A stretch of 33,472 nt of DNA from Candidatus Bathyarchaeota archaeon (lineage in GTDB: Archaea > Thermoproteota > Bathyarchaeia > Bathyarchaeales > Bathycorpusculaceae): contig JAGTQI010000009.1 in assembly GCA_018396955.1 (NCBI GenBank), positions 1-33,472 on the forward strand, written 5' to 3'. Shown in pieces: positions 9,657 to 19,657 of this stretch (its first letter is position 1; each line of letters opens with the position of its first letter). The notes under the pieces are model-generated. The model saw nothing but the letters and a program-made list of their open reading frames with translations, ran no database searches and was not told where the DNA came from. A program made the position numbers and the translations under genes.

Positions 9657-10081
9657 ACATCATCGGATTCGCGCTTACTAAAGTAGATTATATCACGATG
9701 CTCCACATACCCCAATTTTCTGAAAAGCCTTTTAGAAGCCTCGTTCTCATCTTCAATTAGCGCACAGAAAATTTTGACACCTTGATCCCTGAGCACCCTT
9801 TCAGCTTCAGCAACCAAGGCGCTTGCAATGCCGCGTCGTCTAAAATCGGGGTCTACTGCCAACCGGTTCATCCAGCCCTTCCTCCCATCAGAACTGAGAA
9901 CAATGGCACCGACTAGCCGCCTATTTTCAAACGCTCCTAAGAAGAATTCGGGGTTTGCACCCATCTGCTTTGCTATGGCTTCTTTGCTGTCTCTCCCTTT
10001 TGGCTTGAAAGGTAGACTTGCCCTTTGCCAAAGATTGACAAGCTCTTCATAGTGATTTATGGTTATTTTTCGAATTTCCAT
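9653..10081 (-). CDS. GNAT family N-acetyltransferase
   Basis: 142 aa; RRRGIASALVAEAERVLRDQG acetyl-CoA binding motif; NEASKRLFRKLGY. Confidence 0.92.
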   Translation of the reverse strand: MEIRKITINHYEELVNLWQRASLPFKPKGRDSKEAIAKQMGANPEFFLGAFENRRLVGAIVLSSDGRKGWMNRLAVDPDFRRRGIASALVAEAERVLRDQGVKIFCALIEDENEASKRLFRKLGYVEHRDIIYFSKRESDDV

Positions 10082-10097
10082 AGGGAGGTTTTAGCCT

Positions 10098-11435
10098 CTA
10101 CTTCTCCTTTTCAACTTCCTTTACAACATCTTCAATTATTTCTAGCCCGGCATCCACAAGCTCCCTTGTAATGTTAAGGGGTGGCACAATCCTCAAAGTT
10201 GAAATCCCACACGTGATAACAGCTACCCCACGCTTCCACGCCCTCAACATAATTTCATTCGCCTTCTGTGGCGCTGGCTTCTTGCCCTCTTTGTCTTCCA
10301 CAAATTCAACACCAATCATTAAGCCCTTACCTCTGACATCCCCGACTATTTCACTTCTCTCTTTCAACTCCTCAAGTCTCTTCATGATGTAAGTTCCTTG
10401 CTTGGTGACGTTCTCCAAAAGGCGCTCTTCTTTGATGACGTCTATGACGGCTATTGCCGCAACACACGAAAGGGGGTTTCCACCGAAGGTGCTTGCGTGG
10501 GAGCCCCCAACCCAGTCCATTATCTTCGCCTTTGCAATAGTCGCACCAAGAGGCAGTCCAGAAGCCAAAGCTTTGGCACTACATATCATGTCTGGCTCCA
10601 CATTCCAGTGCTCAATTGCAAACCATTTTCCAGTTCTCCCTATCCCAGTCTGAACCTCGTCATCTATCAGCAAGATACCGTATTTATCAGCAAGTTTCTT
10701 TAAGCGTTGGAAGAATTCTGGTGGTGGAACTACATATCCGCCCTCACCTTGAATCGGTTCAAAAACAATTGCGGCAACATCCTCTGGCGGCGCATACTTT
10801 TGCAGTACAAACTCGTCTATAAAATCGACGCACCAATAATGGCAATCTGGATAAGTCTGCCTAAAGGGACAGCGATAACAGTACGGGTATGGAACATGAT
10901 TCACACCAGGCATTAAGGGGAAGAAGTAACGCCTTTGAGCTGGTTTGCTCGCAGTTAAAGACAATGAGCCGATTGTCCGCCCGTGAAAAGCGTTAATAAA
11001 AGCTATGAAAAGCTGTTTTCGCGTGTGCCACTTTGCCAACTTAATCGCCGCCTCAACAGCCTCCGTTCCACTATTGCCGAAGTAAACCTTCTTCTCAAAA
11101 TTTCCAGGAGTGATTTCCGCGAGTTTCTCAGCAAGCGCGACAACCTCATTATAATAAAAGTCAGTGTTTGAGTAGTGAAGAAAGCGGTCACACTGTCTTT
11201 TAATGGCTTCAATAACTTTTGGATGGTTATGTCCAACGTTTAAGCATGCCAGCCCAGAGTTAAAGTCTATGTACTCGTTTCCGTCAACATCCCTAACTAT
11301 GCAGCCTTTACCAGATTCGACGACAAGGGGGTAGAAGCGCACATAGGAAGGCGAAATAAACCTCTCATCCTTTTCTACAAGTTCTCTGGCTTTCGGTCCC
11401 GGCGGAGTTACAACGATTTTTGGGTAATTAGCCAT
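10098..11435 (-). CDS. Class III PLP aminotransferase (acetylornithine/4-aminobutyrate family)
   Basis: GNSGTEAVEAAIKLAKWHTRK, LIDDEVQTGIGRTGKWFA, ICSAKALASGLPLGA. Likely start is MANYPKIVV (11433-11435), not the ORF-track start at 11513. Confidence 0.92.
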   Translation of the reverse strand: MANYPKIVVTPPGPKARELVEKDERFISPSYVRFYPLVVESGKGCIVRDVDGNEYIDFNSGLACLNVGHNHPKVIEAIKRQCDRFLHYSNTDFYYNEVVALAEKLAEITPGNFEKKVYFGNSGTEAVEAAIKLAKWHTRKQLFIAFINAFHGRTIGSLSLTASKPAQRRYFFPLMPGVNHVPYPYCYRCPFRQTYPDCHYWCVDFIDEFVLQKYAPPEDVAAIVFEPIQGEGGYVVPPPEFFQRLKKLADKYGILLIDDEVQTGIGRTGKWFAIEHWNVEPDMICSAKALASGLPLGATIAKAKIMDWVGGSHASTFGGNPLSCVAAIAVIDVIKEERLLENVTKQGTYIMKRLEELKERSEIVGDVRGKGLMIGVEFVEDKEGKKPAPQKANEIMLRAWKRGVAVITCGISTLRIVPPLNITRELVDAGLEIIEDVVKEVEKEK

Positions 11436-11576
11436 ATGCCTCCCCAAGTGATTATCCACTTTTAGCCAAAACAAGTTATATATAGCTATCTGTAACTCGC
11501 TACAGAAAAACATTTACAGTATAAAATAGCCATTAGCACATTGTTGTTTATGCCTTGATGTTATGTTACAGCCCGT

Positions 11577-11915
11577 TTATGGTTTTGCAACGGTTATTTC
11601 AATGGTTGAGACGTTGGTTTTCTGTCCCTCGCCGCGGGTAACTTCCTCAGTGCCTATCCTGATTTCTTTCAGCTGCAGATCTTTCATGAAAGCCCTTCTT
11701 AACAACTCAACTGTGTCAACAGCTCTGCTGATCGCCCGCCCCCTAGCCTTTACAACAATCTTTTGGGCGCCGGAGTTAAAGAAGGTTAGGCAAGCGACCA
11801 CATAGTTCATTATTGGTTTCTTGCCGATTAGCACCGTGTTTTCGTTTGCTTGTGCTGTTTTGGTGGTTTTTTCCTCTTTGGCAGTCTTCTTAGGTTTTTC
11901 CTCCGACATATCCAA
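11577..11915 (-). CDS. albA: DNA/RNA-binding protein Alba
   Basis: 112 aa; IGKKPIMNYVVACLTFFNSGAQKIVVKARGRAISRAVDTVELLRRAF. Confidence 0.95.
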   Translation of the reverse strand: MDMSEEKPKKTAKEEKTTKTAQANENTVLIGKKPIMNYVVACLTFFNSGAQKIVVKARGRAISRAVDTVELLRRAFMKDLQLKEIRIGTEEVTRGEGQKTNVSTIEITVAKP

Positions 11916-11979
11916 CCTCCTTCCAGCATCTAAACGCTACGGTGGCAGTTGTAATCGTATCATTATTTTGTTGAAGTTC

Positions 11980-12906
11980 TTATATTTTTCCGTGCAGAGT
12001 TAAATCAGAACACTCGCTAGAGGCTAATTTTCGGTAGTATTCCCAGTCCATGTCAACCCATTGCTGAATCTTTTCAATGTCAGCCTCTGTCAAGTGGCGG
12101 AACCTATCTTGCATAGCCAAATATTCCCTAACGGGCTTGCGTTTAGACTTATCAATCAAACGGTCGCTGGGAGGGTTAAGCCTAAACCTCCCATACTCAA
12201 TTTCGTAAAGAGCCCAAATACCGGTATGCACTGCAAGCCGTCCAATTTCAACAGTTTTGCTGGTGTCATAGCGCCAGCCAGTGGGGCATGGGGCCAAGAC
12301 ATGAATGTATTTTGTTCCTTTAATTTCCTTAGCCTTCCTCAACTTATTAACGAAGTCCACAGGATAGGAAGGGCATGCTGTTGCTACATACGGTATTTTA
12401 TGGGCAGCCATTATTAAAGGCATGTCCTTCTTCCGCTCCTTCTTACCCGTAGGCGTTGTAGTCGTCCAAGCGCCATAAGGCGTAGCCCCGCTCCTCTGAA
12501 GCCCGGTGTTGCCATAAGCCTCGTTGTCATAGCATATGTAGATGAAGTTTGTTTCCCGTTCTGCAGCGCCAGATAGGGCTTGTAGGCCTATGTCCACTGT
12601 TCCTCCATCACCAGCCCATCCAACCACTGTTATGTCTTCTAAACCTCGAATTTTTAAGGCTGCTGCTATGCCAGAGCATGTTGCACCAGTAGCCTCGAAA
12701 AGCATATTCTGAAGAGGAACGGCAAAAGAGGTGTACGGATAAGGACCTTGGATAACCGTGGTGCAGCATGCTGGCACAACCATGATAACCTTGTTTCCAA
12801 GGGCTTTAAAGAGGAGGCGGAGAGCTATTGACGGACCGCACCCAGCACAAGCCGCATGTCCCTTAAGCAAATATTCCTCCTTGGGAAACTCTTTAATCGT
12901 AACCAT
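11980..12906 (-). CDS. porB: Pyruvate:ferredoxin oxidoreductase beta subunit (2-oxoacid oxidoreductase)
   Basis: 308 aa; GHAACAGCGPSIALRL; TPP motif GWAGDGGTVDIGLQALSGAAERETNFIYICYDNEAYGNTGLQRSGATP. Confidence 0.94.
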   Translation of the reverse strand: MVTIKEFPKEEYLLKGHAACAGCGPSIALRLLFKALGNKVIMVVPACCTTVIQGPYPYTSFAVPLQNMLFEATGATCSGIAAALKIRGLEDITVVGWAGDGGTVDIGLQALSGAAERETNFIYICYDNEAYGNTGLQRSGATPYGAWTTTTPTGKKERKKDMPLIMAAHKIPYVATACPSYPVDFVNKLRKAKEIKGTKYIHVLAPCPTGWRYDTSKTVEIGRLAVHTGIWALYEIEYGRFRLNPPSDRLIDKSKRKPVREYLAMQDRFRHLTEADIEKIQQWVDMDWEYYRKLASSECSDLTLHGKI

Positions 12907-12910
12907 ATTT

Positions 12911-14089
12911 TCATTCCCTTAAATCAACCCATACGGTTTCCTTCTCAACCCTTCCCGCTTTCATCCATTTCAGCGATTTTTTAGCGATTTCTTCGATGGT
13001 TTTGAATGTCACATCCCGCCCACCCAAACCGGCAATGAAGCCAGCCAGCAGAGGCTTGTCCTCCATATGGTAAAGCGAAGCCTTAATTTCTGAAGCGAGG
13101 AAGCCTTCCATCCCAAAGGATATGTGACGATCAATTGTGGCAATTATGCTAGCTTCTTCAGCAATATTTCTAATTTCCTCAACTGGAAAAGGACGGTAAA
13201 CCCTTATCCTCGCGGCTCCAACCTTTAAGCCTTCTTTTCTAAGGTTGTCAACGGCAATTTTGGCTTCGCTACCCATCGTTCCCATTGTGCAAATGATTAA
13301 ATCTGCATTCTCGCACTTATATTTGTCAATGAGCCCACCATATTGTAAGCCGAAGCGTCGCCCATACTCCTTGTCGATTTCTGGTATTAGCTGCTTGGCG
13401 TTTTCCATGGCCTCCTGTATCATGTAACGGAACTCCATGTACCATTCGGGTGAAACAAGATTTGCATGGGAAAAGGGGTTGTTCACGTCTAAAATCCACC
13501 CAGACCTGTACGGTGGTAGAAAAGCGTCTATCTCCTCTTGGTCATGAATTTTCACGGGCATGTATGTGTGGGATAAGATAAAACCTTCTAGGCATACCAT
13601 AGCTGGCAGAAAAACCCTCTCATCCTCGCATATCCTGTAAGCTTGAATAATTGTGTCAAAAACCTCTTGGTTGTCGGCGCAGTAAAACTGAATCCACCCT
13701 GTGTCCCGCTGCGAAAGCGAGTCGCTGAAATCAGGCCAGATGCTCCAAGGCGCTCCCATTGCGCGGTTAACGACAGCCATAACGATTGGCAAGCGGGAGC
13801 CAGAAGCCCAGTGTAAAGCTTCATGCATTAAAGCCAAGCCGTGAGCTGAAGTTGCCGTGAACGTTCTAACGCCAGCTGCTGCAGCGCCTATGCAAGCTGC
13901 CATAGCGCTATGCTCGGATTCAACACGAATATATTCGGCATCCATCTCTCCGCTTTCAACAAACTCGGCGATTTTCTCCACAACGGTTGTTTGTGGTGTT
14001 ATGGGGTACGCGGCAACCACTCTGACTCTTGCTGCTTTGGCAGCGTAACCAGCAATGTGATTTGCCGTGTCAATAATGATTTGAGCCAT
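12911..14089 (-). CDS. porA: Pyruvate:ferredoxin oxidoreductase alpha subunit
   Basis: 392 aa; AAYPITPQTTVVEKIAEF, ESEHSAMAACIGAAAAGVRTFTATSAHGLALMHE. Confidence 0.94.
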   Translation of the reverse strand: MAQIIIDTANHIAGYAAKAARVRVVAAYPITPQTTVVEKIAEFVESGEMDAEYIRVESEHSAMAACIGAAAAGVRTFTATSAHGLALMHEALHWASGSRLPIVMAVVNRAMGAPWSIWPDFSDSLSQRDTGWIQFYCADNQEVFDTIIQAYRICEDERVFLPAMVCLEGFILSHTYMPVKIHDQEEIDAFLPPYRSGWILDVNNPFSHANLVSPEWYMEFRYMIQEAMENAKQLIPEIDKEYGRRFGLQYGGLIDKYKCENADLIICTMGTMGSEAKIAVDNLRKEGLKVGAARIRVYRPFPVEEIRNIAEEASIIATIDRHISFGMEGFLASEIKASLYHMEDKPLLAGFIAGLGGRDVTFKTIEEIAKKSLKWMKAGRVEKETVWVDLRE

Positions 14090-14090
14090 T

Positions 14091-14372
14091 TTATTCTTCC
14101 TCCCTCTGCATGGTTATCGCCTTAACTGGGCACTCGTTCGCGCATATCCCACAGCCCTTACAATACTCGTAGTCGATTTCGGGAGAGTCATCTTCGCGCC
14201 TTGTTATGGCTACGTCTGGGCAGTAAACCCAGCAGAGCGTACATTTTGTACATTTGGAATAGTCTATTATGGGGCGGAAGGTTCTCCAAGACCCGGTCTT
14301 TCCCATGCTTCCAAAAGTTGGATAAGATATGGGAGTGAGAGGCATATCTCTACGTGCTTTAGGAACAGCCAT
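14091..14372 (-). CDS. porD: Pyruvate:ferredoxin oxidoreductase delta subunit (2x[4Fe-4S] ferredoxin)
   Basis: 93 aa; CTKCTLCWVYCPD and CKGCGICANECPVKAI. Confidence 0.94.
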   Translation of the reverse strand: MAVPKARRDMPLTPISYPTFGSMGKTGSWRTFRPIIDYSKCTKCTLCWVYCPDVAITRREDDSPEIDYEYCKGCGICANECPVKAITMQREEE

Positions 14373-14376
14373 CCTT

Positions 14377-14943
14377 TCACCACCCTTTAATCAGGCGTTC
14401 ATAGGCAAGTTCAGCCGCAAGGGCGTTCTTCTCTCCAGCGCTGCCCCGCCAGTTCCCCCTTATAGCTTTCAAAACGCTTTCCAATTGAACCTCGTCTGTT
14501 GCCCTGGAGAAAGCACCTAAAATTGAAGTGTTAACCACTGGCAAGCCAGCAACACGAAGGTTCAGTTCAAGAGCAATGCCGGTGGCATCAACGGTGGCAA
14601 CCCGCCAACCCTTCAATCCTAACTCGTCTGGCTTCTTCGTTGAGTTCATAACTATAATCCCATCCATTTTGAGGCCTTCGGTAACATCTATTATTTTGTA
14701 AAGCTGCTGGTCTAAAACCACCACATAGTCTGGGTTGTAGACTTGGCTGTGGAGGAGAATGGGCGCATCGCTTATCCTTGCAAAGGCTTTGACTGGGGCA
14801 CCTCGGCGTTCAGCCCCAAAATATGGGAATGCTTGGACATATTTGCCCTCTGTGTGAGCCGCGTGGGCTAACAGTTGTGCAGCGGTGACAGCGCCTTGCC
14901 CGCCTCTACCATGAATTCTAATTTCTCTAAGCAAGCCTTTCAA
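14377..14943 (-). CDS. porC: Pyruvate:ferredoxin oxidoreductase gamma subunit
   Basis: 188 aa; [48 protein letters not shown]. Confidence 0.94.
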   Translation of the reverse strand: MKGLLREIRIHGRGGQGAVTAAQLLAHAAHTEGKYVQAFPYFGAERRGAPVKAFARISDAPILLHSQVYNPDYVVVLDQQLYKIIDVTEGLKMDGIIVMNSTKKPDELGLKGWRVATVDATGIALELNLRVAGLPVVNTSILGAFSRATDEVQLESVLKAIRGNWRGSAGEKNALAAELAYERLIKGW

Positions 14944-14992
14944 CCCTTCTCGAGAATTGGAAGGTTGAGCGGCTTCCCTTATTAGGGTTTAG

Positions 14993-16813
14993 CTAAACAT
15001 AAAGCGAAATCAACATTAAAACGAGAAAGGCCGCACCAAACAATGGAAAAATTATCCTCCTTGCAGCTTGAATAACATTGTCCGTAAGCATACACAATTT
15101 TTCCAATGGTTTTCGTCCAATAACCTTCACGCCCGAAATAAGTATGCTTCTGTATCCAAACTTGGCTGGCTCCATGCTTGCCAACGCACCCTTCGCAGCC
15201 TCAACTATGTAGCCGATAAGCTTCTCATGATTAATAACTTCGCCTACCGGATGATACCCACGCTCGTTAAATATCACGGCGTTAACAGCATGTGTGTCTG
15301 TGGTGAAAACCTCACCATCAACGAAACCTAAAAGCTTAAGCGCATCCAAAATTTTTTCTCGCAAGCTAGAAACCATGTTATTCCCATCAACGATTACATA
15401 GGCGGCTTTCTGAGAACCAGTCTCAACGGCCAATACTGTTATGCCACCGGAGCCCATACCATCCTCAACGCTGAACTCCTTCGGCAGAACAGTGGCAGCA
15501 CCAACTTTAAATGAGGTTACCCGTGCAGAGACACCTTCTTTTAGGCAGTTAACAGCAGCATTTTTCAAGGCATCTAATGCTGTTTGCATATCCACAATGC
15601 CGTTTATGCTGTTATGCGCGTTGATGGTGACGCAGGATTCCAAGCCAAGTTTTACAGCCTCCTTCCGAACGGCGTCACCTAATTCTTGCGGAAAATCCTC
15701 TGTAGTTTTTGGTGCGAGAGAAAATGAGATTAACGCGGTTTTGCCGAAAACTTGGCAGCACACAGTGGCCAAGCCGTTACTAGCCTTAATGAAGGGAGTA
15801 GCTTTGACCTCTTTCGCCGTAAAATCTGCTGATTGAAGAGTGCCAGCAATTATTTTTTGAACTTGGCTTTGGGAAGCTGCATCAAGTTCGTGGCCTAGCA
15901 AACCCAACGGCACACATGCAACACCGCCAAACTTTTGCTCTAAAGCCTTTTTAAGCATGAAAGGCAAAAGGCTGCTACCAACATTTTTGAATGGGCCGGG
16001 ATGCACTGAAGGAACAACAATGAAGACTTTAGATTTTGAACTGTCAAATCTTATTATTGAAACCTCGACATTGTATTGTTCGCTCAATCTTTCGAGGAAA
16101 CTCTCAATAGGGGCGTTTAAGTCCGCAACCCAATTCATAAGAAAAGCCCTAAAAATAGGGATAGATTGTTCGCCAAGAGAGCGTTTTCCAATAAAATTCA
16201 AGAGAAAAATGAAGGAAAAACTTGAGGCCAAAGCAATTACTAACGCAATAACTGAAAATCCCAAAGCAAACTTAATATTAGCATTGTTCAACCACCACAA
16301 AAACACAAATGGCATTAAACACAGAAAAGGCTGAAAGATAGAGGCTAACAAAAAGCGCTGAAAATTCATGGAAGAGGTTGAATACAAAACGATGATGCGG
16401 AATATTATAACAGCTGAAAAACCTAAAAGGCAAAATCTGACGGCCCAATGCGAAAAAGCCGTAAAAAAGGCTACTGCACAACCCATAACAATGAATAAGA
16501 GCCAAAAAGCCCAACAAAACATAGAAAGAGCAGCGGTCCTTCTCAAGTCGTAAATTGGGTCTTCTTTCGACACAAACATTGCCAGAAAATAATTTGTGAG
16601 TAATGTTATGGAAAAAAATGCGAAACCCAAAAGTAGTCCATAGGTTAGCCAAAGAGACGGCGGAGTAAAACTAAAAGTTGACAAAAAACTGCTGACCATA
16701 CAAAGCAACGCTAAAAGTTGAACTATCCTTTTATACGATGGAAGCCTGAAAAGCGATGAGTAGTGTTTAGCCGCCCTATCTAAATGCTGGTTAAGTGAAA
16801 TGCTATTAGCCAC
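14993..16813 (-). CDS. DUF2070 family membrane protein
   Basis: 606 aa; multiple N-terminal TM helices, soluble domain with VPSVHPGPFKNVGSSLLPFML, C-terminal TM. Confidence 0.85.
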   Translation of the reverse strand: MANSISLNQHLDRAAKHYSSLFRLPSYKRIVQLLALLCMVSSFLSTFSFTPPSLWLTYGLLLGFAFFSITLLTNYFLAMFVSKEDPIYDLRRTAALSMFCWAFWLLFIVMGCAVAFFTAFSHWAVRFCLLGFSAVIIFRIIVLYSTSSMNFQRFLLASIFQPFLCLMPFVFLWWLNNANIKFALGFSVIALVIALASSFSFIFLLNFIGKRSLGEQSIPIFRAFLMNWVADLNAPIESFLERLSEQYNVEVSIIRFDSSKSKVFIVVPSVHPGPFKNVGSSLLPFMLKKALEQKFGGVACVPLGLLGHELDAASQSQVQKIIAGTLQSADFTAKEVKATPFIKASNGLATVCCQVFGKTALISFSLAPKTTEDFPQELGDAVRKEAVKLGLESCVTINAHNSINGIVDMQTALDALKNAAVNCLKEGVSARVTSFKVGAATVLPKEFSVEDGMGSGGITVLAVETGSQKAAYVIVDGNNMVSSLREKILDALKLLGFVDGEVFTTDTHAVNAVIFNERGYHPVGEVINHEKLIGYIVEAAKGALASMEPAKFGYRSILISGVKVIGRKPLEKLCMLTDNVIQAARRIIFPLFGAAFLVLMLISLYV

Positions 16814-16983
16814 ACATACTCACTCAAAGAGTTTCTGAAAGTGCATAAGGCATATTAAAGTGTTGCATAAAAACTTAGAGGAAATAACACTGTTCAAGAA
16901 AGTACTCTTATAGTTGAACCATGTGTTGCTTTTGAGGGCAAGCGTTTTATCCTTGAAAATCATTATAAATTTTTGCTGGTGCC

Positions 16984-17271
16984 ATGCCCGAGCAACCACT
17001 CCCACCAACAATATTTCACATGCTTGAAAAAAACATTGGGAAAAGCATCCGCGTTATTCTAGATCCTTCTTACGGTTTTGAGGGGGTTTTGGCGGCGGTA
17101 ACCCGTGAACCGGCGGGCATATGGCTTTCTAACGCTGAGGCAATAGTCCTACGAGCGACAATTGCCCAGCCTATTCCGCAAGTTGCAAGCAGGGAGGAGC
17201 GTAGCGAAATATTCATCCACCTAAATTCCGTTCAGAGAATAGAGGTTTTACACACGACTTCTCGTCGCTAA
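16984..17271 (+). CDS. Lsm/Sm-like small protein
   Basis: 95 aa; MLEKNIGKSIRVILDPSYGFEGVLAAVTREPAGIWLSNAEAIVLR...IFIHLNSVQRIEVL fits the Sm1/Sm2 layout. TATA-like ttataaattt lies upstream. Confidence 0.65.
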   Translation: MPEQPLPPTIFHMLEKNIGKSIRVILDPSYGFEGVLAAVTREPAGIWLSNAEAIVLRATIAQPIPQVASREERSEIFIHLNSVQRIEVLHTTSRR

Positions 17272-17441
17272 CGGAAGAAAACACGTGCGAGGATACATAT
17301 TACAATTAGGGCTATGGCTGCAGCTATCAGAATTTCTGGTTTCACCTTAACTCCTTCTGTTTCCTCTTCAAAAAATCGTAGTAGTCCTGCGCTTGCAGCG
17401 GGCATCGGCGCTGACTCGCTTTTCTTCTTTTTCTTGCTCAT
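17268..17441 (-). CDS. Preprotein translocase subunit Sec61-beta (57 aa)
   Basis: Reverse-strand reading MSKKKKKSESAPMPAASAGLLRFFEEETEGVKVKPEILIAAAIALIVICILARVFFR*: SAGLLRFFEEE-G-KVKPE plus a single C-terminal TM. Below the ORF-track cutoff. Confidence 0.93.
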   Translation of the reverse strand: MSKKKKKSESAPMPAASAGLLRFFEEETEGVKVKPEILIAAAIALIVICILARVFFR

Positions 17442-17557
17442 TGTGGAAAGCGTCTCCCTATGACTTTTTCATTTTAACATGAGAACTTCTTCATTATTAA
17501 CCTTGCGTTGTTGTTCAAAACAGTTTTATTTTCGTAAAGGCGATAGTACGAGCGGGT

Positions 17558-18880
17558 ATGTTGATGCCAACCCCCAGTGAGGAGTATCAGTTTGTTTTAG
17601 ATGCTCTCCAAAAGCACCATACATGGTTCAGGGAATGCATACCCCTAATAGCAAGCGAAAACATACCAAGCCCAGCGGTACGCGAGGCACTGACAACAGA
17701 TTTTGGAAATAGATACGCTGAAGGCTGGCCTGGAGAACGCGTTTACGCAGGATGCCGCTTCATAGACCAAGTTGAGTTTAAATGCATTGAACTTATGAAA
17801 AGACTTTTCGACGCTGATTTTGTGGATGTGCGCCCAATTTCTGGTGTGGTGGCGAACCTTGTTGTTTATACGGCTTTTACTGAGCCAGGCGATGTTATGA
17901 TGGCCTTATCCATACCTTGTGGTGGGCACATAACAATGGGCAAGAAAGAGCTCGGAGGCACAGCGGGCGCGGTTCACGGTTTGGTGGTTGAATATTTACC
18001 CTTGGACTACAAGGAGTTGAACATTGATGTGGATAAGGCAAAGCAACGAATAGAAAAGCTTGCGGCAGAGGGTAAGCCACCGAAACTTGTAATGTTCGGA
18101 GCAAGCGTCTTCCCATTCCCCCACCCGGTGAAGGAGCTAGCAGACACAATACATGCAGTGGGCGGAACCGTCGGCTACGATGCCGCTCATGTTGCTGGTT
18201 TAATCGCCGGAAAATGTTTCCAAGACCCCCTCCGCGAAGGCGCCGATGTTGTAAGCTTAAGTACGCATAAAACGTTTTTTGGGCCCCAGCATGGCGGAGT
18301 TTTGTCTTGGGAAAAGTACGCCGACAAGATTAAGCGTGCCACCTTTCCTGGAATGGTGAGCAACCACCACTTGCATGCAGTGGCGGGTGTAGCAATTGCC
18401 GCCGCCGAACTTCTTGAGTTTGGAAGAGAATATGCACGCCAAGTTGTCAGGAACGCGAAGGCTTTGGCCCAAGCATTGTATGAAAGAGGCTTCAATGTCT
18501 TAGCTGAACATAAGGGCTTCACGGAATCCCACGTGATTCTAATAGATATAACAAAGTATGGTGATGGAGGTACAATAGAGGAGACTCTAGAGAAGGCGAA
18601 CATAATTATCAATAGGAATCTACTGCCATGGGACATTAAGGAGGGACGCCACTTCCAGCATCCAGGCGGCATTAGGCTGGGTGTTTCAGAAATCACAAGG
18701 CTTGGAATGAAAGAGTCGGAAATGGCGGAAATAGCCGAATTCATAAAACGCGTGGTAATAGATAAGGAATCGCCAGAAAAGGTCGCCGCCGACGTAGCGG
18801 AGTTCAGAAAGGACTACCAGAAAGTGCACTACTGCTTCGAGAACGCAACAGAAGCCTACCAATATATAAAAATCAGATAG
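17558..18880 (+). CDS. glyA: Serine hydroxymethyltransferase
   Basis: 440 aa; LIASENIPSPAVREALTTDFGNRYAEGWPGERVYAG; PLP-lysine region VVSLSTHKTFFGPQHG. Confidence 0.94.
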   Translation: MLMPTPSEEYQFVLDALQKHHTWFRECIPLIASENIPSPAVREALTTDFGNRYAEGWPGERVYAGCRFIDQVEFKCIELMKRLFDADFVDVRPISGVVANLVVYTAFTEPGDVMMALSIPCGGHITMGKKELGGTAGAVHGLVVEYLPLDYKELNIDVDKAKQRIEKLAAEGKPPKLVMFGASVFPFPHPVKELADTIHAVGGTVGYDAAHVAGLIAGKCFQDPLREGADVVSLSTHKTFFGPQHGGVLSWEKYADKIKRATFPGMVSNHHLHAVAGVAIAAAELLEFGREYARQVVRNAKALAQALYERGFNVLAEHKGFTESHVILIDITKYGDGGTIEETLEKANIIINRNLLPWDIKEGRHFQHPGGIRLGVSEITRLGMKESEMAEIAEFIKRVVIDKESPEKVAADVAEFRKDYQKVHYCFENATEAYQYIKIR

Positions 18881-18889
18881 GCTTAACTA

Positions 18890-19330
18890 ATGGGAAAACA
18901 AGTGTCCGTATGGACCATTGGGCATAGCAACCACTCCATAAAAGCCTTCCTAGAAATGCTAAAGGAGCATGAGATACAAGTATTGGTAGACATCCGTCAT
19001 TTTCCAACCTCAAAAATTGAACATTTCAAAGAAGAGCAAATGGCGAAATGGTTGCCGGAAAATGGGATAGAATATGTTTGGCTTGGCAAAGAGTTGGGAG
19101 GATACCGAAAGGGCGGGTACAGGAAGCACATGCGAACCAAACTTTTCAGGGAAGGCATAAAGAGGCTCCTTGAAATTGCCCAACAAAAAAGAATATGCCT
19201 CATGTGCATGGAGCCAAACCCAAAATACTGCCATAGACGGTTTATTGCCGCCTACCTTGAGAGAAAAGGCATAAAAGTCATCCACATAACCGCCAAGGGA
19301 CAGAAAGCCTTACTTAACTTTAAAAGCTAA
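18890..19330 (+). CDS. DUF488 family protein
   Basis: 146 aa; VWTIGHSNHSIKAFLEML, VDIRHFPTSKIEHF, CLMCMEPNPKYCHRRFIAAYL. Confidence 0.92.
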   Translation: MGKQVSVWTIGHSNHSIKAFLEMLKEHEIQVLVDIRHFPTSKIEHFKEEQMAKWLPENGIEYVWLGKELGGYRKGGYRKHMRTKLFREGIKRLLEIAQQKRICLMCMEPNPKYCHRRFIAAYLERKGIKVIHITAKGQKALLNFKS

Positions 19331-19365
19331 AAGCAACATAAGCTTGATTGACCGGTGCCGTGGGA

Positions 19366-19653
19366 ATGCACATACATGAGTTTCAAGATATGATGCGGAC
19401 CCTATACCTTCACAGAGATTCACAGCGGGGCATTGAGAGGACCTTTGAGTGGCTTATCGAAGAAGTAGTGGAATTGGGCGAAGCGCTAAGGGTAGACGAT
19501 AAAAAAGCTTTAGAAAATGAGTTTGCAGATGTCATTGCATGGCTCGCATCATTAGCTAACATAACGGATGTAGACCTAGAAAAGGCTGCCCTTAGCAAAT
19601 ATTGTGGAAAATGCCCAAAATGTAGGCATTCACCATGTCAATGCACGTTTTAA
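19366..19653 (+). CDS. MazG-like nucleotide pyrophosphohydrolase with Cys-rich tail
   Basis: TFEWLIEEVVELGEALRVDDKKALENEFADVIAWLASLANI has the EExxE...ExxD MazG pattern; tail CGKCPKCRHSPCQC. Confidence 0.85.
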   Translation: MHIHEFQDMMRTLYLHRDSQRGIERTFEWLIEEVVELGEALRVDDKKALENEFADVIAWLASLANITDVDLEKAALSKYCGKCPKCRHSPCQCTF

Positions 19654-19657
19654 GACA

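Noticed and set aside
10813-10890. Cys-rich insert YCYRCPFRQTYPDCHYWC in the class III aminotransferase as novel
   Set aside because: Similar Cys-containing inserts occur in known archaeal members of this family, for example in Thermococcales, so not treated as new.
18187-18744. 185-aa minus-strand ORF inside SHMT
   Set aside because: Antisense shadow of a conserved SHMT coding frame.
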